Part shown: piece after piece, positions 25,601 to 33,681 of the stretch
How positions within the stretch are numbered: position 1 is the stretch's first letter
Layout of the letters: each line of letters starts with the position of its first letter
Assembly (NCBI RefSeq): GCF_001866665.1
Contig: NZ_MLYO01000040.1
Coordinates: 1 to 64,000 of the forward strand
From: Streptomyces monashensis
GTDB lineage: Bacteria > Actinomycetota > Actinomycetes > Streptomycetales > Streptomycetaceae
DNA: 64,000 bases
Direction of reading: 5' to 3'
The notes under the pieces: model-generated
Database searches by the model: none
Told to the model about the DNA's origin: nothing
The model's input: the letters and a program-made list of their open reading frames with translations, nothing else
Translations under genes and position numbers: made by a program

Positions 25601-26071
25601 TCAGTGGCCGACGGTCACCGGACCCTGCGCCGGCTGCGGCCGGCGCACCATGAACACATCCACCGGGTCCTCGGACTCGACCGTGAAACCGTGGCGCGCG
25701 TAGAGCTCCCTGGCCCGGCTGCCCCGCAGCACGTTCAGCCGGACGGCAGTACCGTCGCGGTCGCAGCGCTCCAGCAGCATGCTCAGCACCGCCGAGCCGA
25801 TGCCTCTGCCCTGGAGCGCCGGATCCAGGTAGAAGTGCTCCAGCCAATGGGCGTCCGCGCCCGGCCTCAGCGCCACACAGCCCGCCAGGGCGCCGGCCGC
25901 CTCCACCACCCATGTGTGCGCCGGAGTGAACCCGTCGCGCAGCCGCTGCCGCACGCGCTGCGCGTCGTAGCGCCCGAGACGCTCCAGGTCCGTCCTCAGC
26001 ACGACGGCCCGCAGCTCGGCCACCGCCTCGACGTCCCCCGTCGACGCCTGCCGTATCTCCCAGTCAACCAC
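25601..26071 (-). CDS. GNAT family N-acetyltransferase
   Basis: 156-residue single-domain acetyltransferase. It begins MVDWEIRQASTGDVEAVAEL and carries the acetyl-CoA pyrophosphate loop LQGRGIGSAVLSMLL (Q/RxxGxG/A) at about 96-110, followed by LNVLRGSRARELYARHGF, the usual strand and helix with the catalytic Tyr. No substrate can be assigned. The start is the GTG at 26071; the frame is open further upstream, but that stretch corresponds to the decayed hydrolase in another frame. It follows the hydrolase relic on the same strand. Confidence 0.88.
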   Translation of the reverse strand: MVDWEIRQASTGDVEAVAELRAVVLRTDLERLGRYDAQRVRQRLRDGFTPAHTWVVEAAGALAGCVALRPGADAHWLEHFYLDPALQGRGIGSAVLSMLLERCDRDGTAVRLNVLRGSRARELYARHGFTVESEDPVDVFMVRRPQPAQGPVTVGH

Positions 26072-26081
26072 GATCGCGATG

Positions 26082-26430
26082 CTACCGACCGGTGTGCGGG
26101 AACAGCGCGGCGAGGTCGGCCATCGCGGGCGGCGGGACACCGGGGTCGGCCGCCCGGCGAGGAGCCGTACGGGTGCCACGCGGGTGGTGTCCGGGTCGAA
26201 TGCGCCCTCGGCGACGAAGGACGCCTCGACAGACCGACCTGCGCGGCGGTGTTCGCGCCGACGCTGTGCGCGCGCACGTCCATATGCTCCTGGCCGGGTT
26301 GAGTGCGCAGGGCCTCCGCATCGGGCACGAGGCGATCGCACCGGCAGGAAGCGAGGTTCCGGGGCGTCGCGGACCGGCCGGTGCCCCGCAGGTCCAGCCG
26401 GATCAGCGTGCGGTGCTCGGGCAGTTCGCC
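26082..26430 (-). pseudogene. Decayed alpha/beta hydrolase (proline iminopeptidase-like)
   Basis: On the minus strand one frame reads EHRTLIRLDLRGTGRSATP, then EALRTQPGQEHMDVRAHSVG, the oxyanion strand and damaged nucleophile elbow (AHSVGAN with the catalytic Ser) of an alpha/beta hydrolase. A second frame then gives GAFDPDTTRVAPVRLLAG, and a third ADPGVPPPAMADLAALFPHT, which is the acid-residue loop (usually GExDP). The N-terminus, lid and catalytic His region are missing, so this is a deletion-ridden relic. It sits between the GNAT gene and the winged-helix gene. Confidence 0.65.
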
Positions 26431-26755
26431 CAGGTCACGGCTAGGTCGACTGCTGAGGGCGCGGGGCGGGCACACCACGGCTCCGCCATCCTAGGCCATG
26501 CCGTGCGGCGACCCCGTCCCCCCTGTTTCCCGGGCGGGAAATGACTGAACACATGAACGGCCCTCGCAGCACATCTTGTTGGCGCGCGGCACATCGGGTT
26601 CACTCGGTGCAACGCATATGTTTCACTCAGCAGAAAAAGGGCCGACCCACCCGTATCATCCATGTGTTGTGCGCCCCGAAAGCACAACTCACGCTCCCCG
26701 TCTGTCGTCATCGGCCGCGCGGGGTGGCACATCACCGTCGGACACGGAGGAAAAG

Positions 26756-27493
26756 ATGTCTGAGAGCACCTCACCCGTCACCGAGTTGACCTCGCAGTAC
26801 GTCAGCCAGGTCTCCAACGACCTCGACAACAACGTCAAGGAACAGGACCGTATCGCCGCCGAAATCTCCAGCCTGCAGGGTCAGTTGACGGCCCTTCAGC
26901 ACGACCACGGCGTTCTGGTGAGCATGCAGCAGGCGCTCGGGGTCACCGCCCCGGCCGGCGTGCCTGCCGGCACCGACGGTGCCGTGGTGCCCGCCCCGCG
27001 CAAGACGCCTTCCGCCACACCGGCCACGCCCGCCGCACCCGCCGCACCCGTCGTGGACAAGGCGCCGAAGAAGACGGGCGTCGCGCAGCCCGAGGCCACG
27101 AAGCGGGCCGCCAAGAAGCCCGCAGTGAAGAAGTCCACCGCGAAGGCCTCCCCGGCGAAGGCATCCGTGCCGAAGGCGTCGCCGACGAAGACGTCGGCGG
27201 CGAAGCAGGCGGCCCCGCAGACGGCTCAGCCCACGCTCGTCGAGCTGGTCCGGCGCCACCTGACGGACCAGAAGGAGCCCCGCTCCGCGGCGGAGGTCGC
27301 CGAGGCCCTCGGCAAGGCGCATCCCGACCGGGAGATCCAGACCAAGGTCATCCGCACCACGCTGGAGAACCTGGTCGCCCGCAACAGCGCCCAGCGCAGC
27401 AAGCAGGGCACGTCCGTCTTCTACACCGTCGCCCCCGCCGCGCAGTCCGCAGCGGCCGACAAGGCCGAGGCCAAGCCGGAGACCGCCGCATAG
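26756..27493 (+). CDS. Coiled coil, Lys/Ala-rich linker, winged-helix protein
   Basis: 245 residues. Residues 15-62 form a coiled coil (VSNDLDNNVKEQDRIAAEIS and following). Residues 65-160 are a disordered tract of Pro, Ala, Lys and Thr with repeated KxAxKKP-like and KASPxK units, like histone H1 tails. Residues 162-225 resemble a small winged helix: LVELVRRHLTDQKEPRSAAE, then VAEALGKAHPDREIQTKVIR and a hydrophobic wing ending SVFYTV. This suggests a nucleoid-associated or chromatin-like regulator. It has an isolated promoter region of about 275 bases that is unusually A+T-rich for the window. I do not recognise a named homolog. Confidence 0.82.
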   Translation: MSESTSPVTELTSQYVSQVSNDLDNNVKEQDRIAAEISSLQGQLTALQHDHGVLVSMQQALGVTAPAGVPAGTDGAVVPAPRKTPSATPATPAAPAAPVVDKAPKKTGVAQPEATKRAAKKPAVKKSTAKASPAKASVPKASPTKTSAAKQAAPQTAQPTLVELVRRHLTDQKEPRSAAEVAEALGKAHPDREIQTKVIRTTLENLVARNSAQRSKQGTSVFYTVAPAAQSAAADKAEAKPETAA

Positions 27494-28080
27494 GCCGTGG
27501 CCACACCCCTGCCGTGCCGACCGGGTGCCGAGGGTACGTCTGCGCCTCTCGGGACCGGTCATGGCCGGCGATCGCCCCACGAGGGGCACGTACCCACGGC
27601 CGCGACCCGGACGTGGACACGAACCAGAACGCCGACGCGCGCCGGAACATGGACACGCGCAAGGGCGCGGGCACGAGCAGGGGCGCGGGCGGAGCGTGGG
27701 CGCGAGTACGCGGGTGGGCGCTCAGCCTCGGCCCGCCCCGGCCGGGGTGCCCCCGGTCCGCGCGAGTACGCGGGTGGGCGCTCAGCCTCGGCCCGCCCCG
27801 GCCGGGGTGCCCCCGGTCCGCGCGGGTCCGCCCGGCGACGGCCGCGAGCAGAGCGGCGAGGGATGTCAGGCCGTCGACGAGGTCGGTTCGCCTCGCCGGC
27901 TCAGTGCGGCAGCGAGGGTTCTCGTCAACCACGACGGCAGCCTCGTACACCCCGCGGCCTCGGGGTCGTCGGCGAGTTCGGCGACCCGGCCGCGCCATCG
28001 GCCCACACCAGGACGGCCCGGCAGGGCGACGCTTCCCGCCCGGTGCCAGGAGCGCAGCGCGTGCGGAGCCGGTCGAATCC
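27494..28080. other. Low-complexity intergenic region
   Basis: About 590 bases without a convincing gene between the winged-helix gene and a small Cys-rich frame. All six frames are partly open because of extreme G+C content. It contains an exact 60-base tandem duplication. A minus-strand frame with EAAVVVDENP and DLVDGLTSLAALL at about 27850-27960 faintly recalls a recombinase tail but is too short to assign. Confidence 0.4.
27701..27824. repeat. 60-bp tandem duplication
   Basis: The 60 bases beginning CGCGAGTACGCGGGTGGGCG at 27701 are repeated without change at 27761-27820, with four further matching bases. 60 is a multiple of three, so every frame through it is duplicated without shift. 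It is a recent duplication in non-coding or relic DNA. Confidence 0.9.
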
Positions 28081-28221
28081 GTGCACTGTGGAGGTACGGG
28101 CGGCACGCCCACGGCCCATTGCCCTGCGCGAGGCGGATGCGCGGAGGTGTTCCGTGGCGTCGCGGGAGACGAGGGCACGTGCGGGACGACCGACGGATGC
28201 TCCGACCCCCAGTGCACGTGA
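28081..28221 (+). CDS. Possible small Cys-rich protein upstream of the lipase gene
   Basis: A GTG-initiated frame of 46 residues begins MHCGGTGGTPTAHCPARGGC and continues EVFRGVAGDEGTCGTTDGCS, with cysteines at 3, 14, 20, 34, 40 and 45. The spacing recalls small actinobacterial zinc-finger proteins with a WTxxxxAHCxxC core, but the Trp and the closing His are missing. Its stop lies ten bases before the lipase start, with the lipase ribosome site between them, so coupling is possible. No good ribosome site precedes the GTG. It may be the 3' end of a decayed gene. Confidence 0.3.
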   Translation: MHCGGTGGTPTAHCPARGGCAEVFRGVAGDEGTCGTTDGCSDPQCT

Positions 28222-28230
28222 GGAGACGCG

Positions 28231-29202
28231 ATGTCCGATGCCGCAGCGCCGGTCCGGCCGGTCCTGGAACCCGCGGCCGCGCAGTTCGCGAAGGCCACAG
28301 CCGATCCGCCGTACCTGTTCGAGCTGCCGCCCGCGGACGGCCGCAAGGCGCTCGACGAGCTGCAGTCCGGCGACATCCGGAAGCCTGCCGTCGACGAGGA
28401 GTGGATCACCGTCTCCGGCGGCCCCACGGGCAGCGTGCGGGCACGGATCGTCAGGGCCGCCGGGGCCGAGGGCGCGCTCCCGGTGATCCTCTACATCCAC
28501 GGCGCGGGCTGGGTCTTCGGCAATGCCCACACCCATGACCGGCTGGTGCGCGAACTGGCTGTCGGAGCGGATGCCGCGGTCGTCTTTCCCGAGTACGACC
28601 TCTCGCCCGAGGCCCGCTACCCGGTCGCCGTCGAGCAGAGCCACACCCTCGCCCAGTGGGTCGTCGAACAGGGCGCCACCAAGGACCTGGACGGAACGCG
28701 GCTGGCCGTGGCCGGGGACTCCGTCGGCGGGAACATGGCGGCCGCCCTGACCATGATGGCCAAGGAGCGGGGCGGTCCCGCGCTGGTCCAGCAGGTGCTG
28801 TTCTACCCGGTCACCGACGCGTCCTTCGACACCGCGTCCTATGGCCAGTTCGCCACGGGTTACTACCTGCGCCGCGATGCCATGCAGTGGTTCTGGGACC
28901 AGTACACGACCGACAGGGAGGAGCGCTCACGGATCACCGCCTCGCCACTGCGTGCCACCGCCGATCAGCTGTCGGGTCTGCCCCCGGCTCTGGTCGTGAC
29001 CGCCGAGGCGGACGTGCTGCGTGACGAGGGCGAGGCCTACGGCAACAAGCTGCGGGCGGCGGGGGTACCGGTCACGGCGGTGCGGTTCCAGGGCATCATC
29101 CACGACTTCGTGATGCTCGACGCCCTGCGCGGCACCCATGCCGCGGGCGCGGCCGTCGACCTGGCGAACCGCACCCTGCGCGCCGCCCTGCACACCGTCT
29201 GA
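28231..29202 (+). CDS. Alpha/beta hydrolase, hormone-sensitive lipase family (family IV)
   Basis: 323-residue cytosolic esterase or lipase. The oxyanion-hole motif is HGAGW (90-94, normally HGGGW), the nucleophile is Ser164 in GDSVGG, and the likely acid and base are Asp261 in EADVLRDEG and His291 in IIHDFVML. All three catalytic residues are in register. Family IV enzymes hydrolyse short acyl esters. ATG 28231 follows GAGGAG by six bases. A strong hairpin 20 bases past the stop closes the transcript. It is flanked by unrelated genes and has no obvious dedicated regulator. Confidence 0.93.
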   Translation: MSDAAAPVRPVLEPAAAQFAKATADPPYLFELPPADGRKALDELQSGDIRKPAVDEEWITVSGGPTGSVRARIVRAAGAEGALPVILYIHGAGWVFGNAHTHDRLVRELAVGADAAVVFPEYDLSPEARYPVAVEQSHTLAQWVVEQGATKDLDGTRLAVAGDSVGGNMAAALTMMAKERGGPALVQQVLFYPVTDASFDTASYGQFATGYYLRRDAMQWFWDQYTTDREERSRITASPLRATADQLSGLPPALVVTAEADVLRDEGEAYGNKLRAAGVPVTAVRFQGIIHDFVMLDALRGTHAAGAAVDLANRTLRAALHTV

Positions 29203-29222
29203 GGCAGCCGGTACGGCGGTGT

Positions 29223-29260
29223 GCCGGCGGCGGTCCGCTCCCCCGGAGACCGCCGCCGGC
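29223..29260 (+). terminator. Strong hairpin terminator after the lipase gene
   Basis: GCCGGCGGCGGTC at 29223-29235 pairs perfectly with GACCGCCGCCGGC at 29248-29260, a 13-bp stem with a 12-base loop, 20 bases past the lipase stop. The following 300 bases to the SDR start hold no gene; the A+T-richer stretch at 29380-29450 is a likely promoter area. Confidence 0.8.
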
Positions 29261-29558
29261 CGTTTGGCGCCGACTGCCTTCTCACCGCTCGGCTGAAGGC
29301 GAATTCGGCGGTGGCACCGTGTCCGTCGACGCCGACGCCGAATTCAAGGAACTCGGTTCTCTCGTGCTTTACCCTCGCCCGTCCACATTAACGGTCGCTC
29401 TCATGAAGAAATGATTCCGCGACCATATTTCATACTGGACGACTCATTCCGAAGGGGTTCGCCGGTCGCCCGCCACCGGTCCGTGTGTCCGTGCTCCCGG
29501 TCAGGTCGAGGTCCGTTCACCGCCAGCGTGCCCCGTGCCGCACCCGTGAAATGGAGAC

Positions 29559-30308
29559 ATGACCTCACCAGCACCCCTGAACGGCAAGAAGGCACTCGTG
29601 ACCGGCGGCAGCCGGGGCATCGGCGCGGCGGCGGCACGGCGACTGGCGCGGGAGGGCGCGGACGTGGCCGTGACCTATGTCCACGGGAAGGAGGCGGCGG
29701 AGGAGGTGGTGCGGGCCGTCGAGGCACACGGGCGGCGGGCGGTGGCGCTGTGCGCGGATGCCGCGGACGCGCAGGAGGCGGCGGGCGCGGTGCACGGTGC
29801 GGCGGAGGCGCTCGAAGGCCTGGACGTGCTGGTGAACAACGCGGCCCTCGGGCTGATGCAGCCGCTGGAGAACATGTCGCTCGACGACGTGGACCGGCTC
29901 ATCGCCGTCAACATCCGCGGGGTGTTCCTCGCCTCCCAGGCCGCTGCCGCGCTCATGGCGCCCGGCGGGCGGATCATCACCGTCGGCAGCTGTATCACCG
30001 CGCGCGTGCCCGGCCCCGGAGCCACCCTGTACGCGATGAGCAAGTCGGCCGTCGTGGGGCTGACGAAGGCGCTGGCCCGGGAGTTGAGCGGGCGCGGGAT
30101 CACGGCTCACGTCGTCCACCCGGGTCCCATCGACACCGACATGAACCCCGCCGCCGGTCCCTTCGCGTCCGACCAGGCGGCCATGACCGCGTTCGGCCGC
30201 TACGGCACGGCCGAAGAGGTGGCGTCCGCGATCGCCTACCTCGCGCGACCGGAAGCGATGTACATGACGGGCACGGAACTGTCGGTGGACGGCGGATACG
30301 CGGCATGA
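29559..30308 (+). CDS. SDR family oxidoreductase (FabG-like)
   Basis: 249-residue classical SDR. The cofactor motif TGGSRGIG lies at 15-22, NNAA at about 91-94, and the catalytic Ser and YxxxK in VGSCITARVPGPGATLYAMSK at about 145-160. The C-terminus, TGTELSVDGGYAA, is typical of 3-oxoacyl-ACP reductase-like proteins. NADPH is favoured by the Arg in the glycine-rich loop. Substrate unknown; many such stand-alone SDRs reduce ketones or quinones. ATG 29559 is preceded by GGAG. It is followed by a decayed membrane gene on the other strand. Confidence 0.92.
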   Translation: MTSPAPLNGKKALVTGGSRGIGAAAARRLAREGADVAVTYVHGKEAAEEVVRAVEAHGRRAVALCADAADAQEAAGAVHGAAEALEGLDVLVNNAALGLMQPLENMSLDDVDRLIAVNIRGVFLASQAAAALMAPGGRIITVGSCITARVPGPGATLYAMSKSAVVGLTKALARELSGRGITAHVVHPGPIDTDMNPAAGPFASDQAAMTAFGRYGTAEEVASAIAYLARPEAMYMTGTELSVDGGYAA

Positions 30309-30404
30309 GCGGGCGGGGTGCGGCGGCCCGCTGCCCGCCGCGCCCCGCTTCGGCCGCGGGCGCCGAAGCCCTGGACACCGACGCCGCGGGCGCCGACCGA
30401 TGTC

Positions 30405-30770
30405 TCAGGCCCGACCGAGCTGTGTCGTGCCGCGCCGGCTCGGGACCAGGCCGAACCCCGCCCCCAGCGAGACCAGGCCCATGCCCACCGCGGCCATGAC
30501 GCCCTGTGCGCCGTCCACCGCGACCGCGCGGAGCGCGGCGACGGCGCCGTTGAAGAGGAAGAGGAACCACAGCACCGGCCGTGCGGACAGGAACGACTTC
30601 ACCGGTTCCCTGCGGGCGATGCGGGAGCCCGTCACGAGGGCGAGGGCGACACCGCCCTAGGTGGCGAGGTTCTTCGCCGTGCCGTCGAGGACGGTCCCGG
30701 CGGCCACCGAGTCCGAGAGGCCGGCGAGGACTGAGATCCACAGGGTGGCGGAGGTGAGGAGGGACTTCAT
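30405..30770 (-). pseudogene. Small membrane protein interrupted by an in-frame TAG
   Basis: From the ATG at 30770 the frame reads MKSLLTSATLWISVLAGLSD, continues to KNLAT, meets TAG at 30657-30659, then resumes GGVALALVTGSRIARREPVK and three hydrophobic helices (VLWFLFLFNGAVAALRAVAV, then VMAAVGMGLVSLGAGFGLV). Removing the stop gives about 121 residues with four membrane helices. I do not recognise the family. The reading frame and its bias continue unchanged across the stop, so it is a recent nonsense mutation, a suppressed amber, or an error. Confidence 0.6.
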
Positions 30771-30938
30771 GGGGGCGGTGCCTTCCGAGGAGGGATGAGA
30801 GCGTCTGGTTCCACGCTCCCTTGACCCGCTCGCGGTTTCGAGGGAGTGCGCTCCCGAACCGGAGGTGTAGCCCGCTCCACCCTGATGGTGTGGTCCGCTC
30901 CCCCGCCCGCGCGCCTCCGGGCACCTAGCGTGGTCGGT

Positions 30939-32069
30939 ATGCGGAACGCGATGCGGCAGGCCGGGCGGGCCACGGTCCATCTGGTGCTGGCCGCGGTGGT
31001 CTCTTCGTCACGGTGCTGCTGATCACGGCCGTCGGCACCGTGGTGGTGGTCGGGGCCTGGCTGCTGCCCGAGGCGGTGCTGCTGGTCCGGCGCATCGCCG
31101 GGGCCGAGCGCGCCATGACGGCGGCGTGGACGGGCCGGGAGATCCCCGAGGCCTACCAGCCTCTCACCGGCCCGCTGCGACGGCGGCTGCGCACCACTGT
31201 GCGGGACCCCGGTACACGCACCGATCTGCGCTGGGTGATCGCCTCGTACGGCTACGGCGCACTCGTCCTGCTCGCGCTGCCGCTGTGGCCGGTCGGCCTC
31301 GTCGTCGACGGGGTGTGGTGCGGGCTGCTGCGCCGTGCCCCGGTCGTGCTCCCGCTGATCACCCGGCTCGCCGATCTGGAGGCCCGCTGGTCACAGGCCT
31401 TGCTGTGGCCCGCTCCGCAGGCGCTGCTGGCCGCCCGCGTGGAGCGGCTGGCCGCCGCCCGTGCCGATGCGATCAACGCCCACGGGGCGGAGCTGCGCCG
31501 CATCGATTCGATCTGCACGACGGTGCCCGGGCACGTCTGGTGTCGCTCTCGATGCGGCTCGGGCTCGCCCCGCGCGCCTACGACCAGGATCCCGAGGCCG
31601 CCCGCGCGTTCCTGGTCGACGCCCACCACCACGCCCAGAAGGCACTGACCGAGCTGCGGCAGGTCGTGCGGGGCATCCACCCGCCGGTCCTCACCGACCG
31701 CGGTCTCGTCGGAGCCGTGCGGGCGCTCGCGGGGAGCAGCGCGCTCGACGTGGCCGTGAGCGTCACGGGCGGGCCGGAGGAAGGGCTGCGGCCCCCGGCG
31801 GCGATCGAGGCCGCCGCGTATTTCGCCGTGGCCGAGGCTCTGACCAACGCGGTCAGGCACGGGGGCGGGCGGAGGTTCGGCTGGAGCGTCTGCGCGCCGG
31901 GGTGCGAGCGGTGATCAGCGACGACGGTCACGGGGGCGCCGATGAGCGCGCCGGTACGGGCCTGCTCGGCGTCCGCCGCCCGGTGGCCGCGCTCGCCGGC
32001 CAGCTGACCGTGTCCAGCCCGGCCGGCGGCCCGACCGTGATCGTGGTGGAGCTTCCGTGTGTCTGGTGA
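30939..32069 (+). pseudogene. Decayed sensor histidine kinase with several frameshifts
   Basis: The parts of one kinase appear in order but in three frames. The start MRNAMRQAGRATVHLVLAAV shifts near 31000 into LFVTVLLITAVGTVVVVGAW and the membrane region. A second shift near 31510 restores LHDGARARLVSLSMRLG, the HisKA_3 phosphoacceptor box with its His, then VVRGIHPPVLTDRGLVGAVR and FAVAEALTNAVRHGG, the N-box. A third near 31890 leads to ISDDGHGGADERAGTGLLGV, the G-boxes, and the end at 32069. No response regulator is adjacent. With three lesions it is very probably dead unless the assembly is poor here. Confidence 0.8.
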
Positions 32070-32167
32070 CTGCGCTCCCCCCTCGCCCGGTGAGCACCGC
32101 GCGGAGGCGACGGCCGTCGCGGAACGCACTTGCTTGAAGCGCACTTGAAGGATCTAGCGTGTGCCTC

Positions 32168-32632
32168 ATGACGGTGATCGACAACAGCCCTGTGAAGTCT
32201 CCGGCCGTGGACACCTGTTCCGCGACCGCGTCGGTGCGGCCCCGGCCCGATGGCCGGGGGCGGTACACGATCAGTGAGGTCGCCGCGTTCACCGGGCTGC
32301 GTGCCCACACGCTGCGCTGGTACGAGCAGATCGGGCTGATGCGGCAGGTGGAGCGGTCGCACACCGGACAGCGGCGGTTCGACGACCAGGATCTGGAGTG
32401 GCTGTCGTGCCTGACCATGCTGCGGCTGACCGGGATGCCGGTCGCCGACATGGTGCACTTCGCGGAGCTGGTCCGGCAGGGCACCCGGACCTTCGGGGAG
32501 CGGCAGCGGCTGCTGGAGCGGACCCGGAGTGAAGTCCTCCAGCGGATCGCCGAGTTGCACGACACCCTCACCGTCCTCGACGCCGAGATCGATTCCTACG
32601 CGGACGCCCGGCGGGCGTCGGAAGGGGCCTGA
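32168..32632 (+). CDS. MerR family regulator (AdhR-like)
   Basis: 154 residues. An unstructured start of about 30 residues leads to the MerR DNA-binding domain at 33-100: RYTISEVAAFTGLRAHTLRW, then YEQIGLMRQVERSHTGQRRF and the helix LEWLSCLTMLRLTGMPVADM. The C-terminal coiled coil (about 110-145) ends RRASEGA. AdhR-type MerR proteins activate reductase genes in response to aldehydes and other electrophiles. Here the next gene, seven bases away, is an aldo/keto reductase, which fits that role. Cys76 in LSCLTML is a candidate sensing residue, as in AdhR-type regulators. Confidence 0.9.
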   Translation: MTVIDNSPVKSPAVDTCSATASVRPRPDGRGRYTISEVAAFTGLRAHTLRWYEQIGLMRQVERSHTGQRRFDDQDLEWLSCLTMLRLTGMPVADMVHFAELVRQGTRTFGERQRLLERTRSEVLQRIAELHDTLTVLDAEIDSYADARRASEGA

Positions 32633-32639
32633 GCGCCAC

Positions 32640-33665
32640 ATGGGCAACACCATCGAGCAGATCCGCACGGTCGAACTGGGTGCCGGCGGGCCCCTCGTCG
32701 GCGTCCAGGGCTTCGGAGCCATGGGCATCAGCGCAGCCTACGGACAGACCGACGACGCGGCGGCCCGTGACACCCTGGAGGCGGCCGTCGAGGCGGGCGT
32801 CACGCTCATCGACACCGCCGACATGTACGGGATCGGCGCCAACGAGGAGTTCCTCGCGCCGTTCGTGGCCGCACACCGCGACACCCTCACCGTGGCCACC
32901 AAGTTCGGCATCGAGTACCTCGCCGACGACCCCTCCTACCGGGCCATCCGCAACGATCCCGGCTACGTCAGGCAGGCCGCCGAGGCGAGTCTGCGCCGGC
33001 TGGGCGTCGATGTCATCGACCTGTACTACATGCACCGTCGCGACCCCGCCGTCCCGCTCGTCGAGTCGGTCGGTGCCATGGCCGAGCTGGTGCGGGAGGG
33101 CAAGGTCAGGCACCTCGGGCTGAGCGAGGTCACCGGTGCCGAGCTGCGTGCGGCGCACGCCGTGCACCCGATCACCGCCGTGCAGACGGAGTGGTCGCTG
33201 TTCAGCCGGGACGTCGAGCGCAGCGTGGTGGGCGCGGCGGCCGAGCTGGGCGTCGCCTTCGTGCCGTACTCGCCGCTCGGCCGGGGCTTTCTGACCGGGT
33301 CCTTCTCGGACGCGGGCAAGGAGTTGTCCGGCGGGGACTTCCGGCGGCTGATGCCCCGGTTCAGCGGTGACAACGCGAAGGCGAACACGGCGCTGCTCGC
33401 ACCGCTGCACACGATCGCGGCCGAGCGCGGGGCGACGGTCGCGCAGATCGCCCTGGCCTGGGTGCAGCAGCGGGCACAGGTGCACGGTCTGACCGTGGTG
33501 CCGATCCCCGGCACCCGCAAGCGCAGCCGCCTGCTGGAGAACGCCGGTGCCACCCGGATCACGCTCGGCGCCGACGAACTGGCGCTGCTGGAGCCGATCG
33601 CCGGCCGGGTGGCGGGCGAGCGCTACGCCGACATGTCCCTCACCTCCGCGGCCCGGGAGTCGTAG
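32640..33665 (+). CDS. Aldo/keto reductase
   Basis: 341-residue NADPH-dependent reductase of the AKR superfamily (TIM barrel). The catalytic tetrad is complete: Asp58 and Tyr63 in LIDTADMYG, Lys88 in VATKFG, His132 in YYMHR. The cofactor-binding segment near the end reads VVPIPGTRKRSRLLENAGAT. It resembles the AKR13/IolS-like group. It is directly downstream of an AdhR-like MerR gene, so it is likely part of an aldehyde-detoxification unit. ATG 32640 follows GGAAGGGG by 11 bases. Confidence 0.93.
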   Translation: MGNTIEQIRTVELGAGGPLVGVQGFGAMGISAAYGQTDDAAARDTLEAAVEAGVTLIDTADMYGIGANEEFLAPFVAAHRDTLTVATKFGIEYLADDPSYRAIRNDPGYVRQAAEASLRRLGVDVIDLYYMHRRDPAVPLVESVGAMAELVREGKVRHLGLSEVTGAELRAAHAVHPITAVQTEWSLFSRDVERSVVGAAAELGVAFVPYSPLGRGFLTGSFSDAGKELSGGDFRRLMPRFSGDNAKANTALLAPLHTIAAERGATVAQIALAWVQQRAQVHGLTVVPIPGTRKRSRLLENAGATRITLGADELALLEPIAGRVAGERYADMSLTSAARES

Positions 33666-33681
33666 GAGCCCCAGAGCTCTG

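Noticed and set aside
27850..27960. Faint similarity to an IS607-type resolvase tail on the minus strand
   Set aside because: Too short, no catalytic motif, no terminal repeats or partner transposase.
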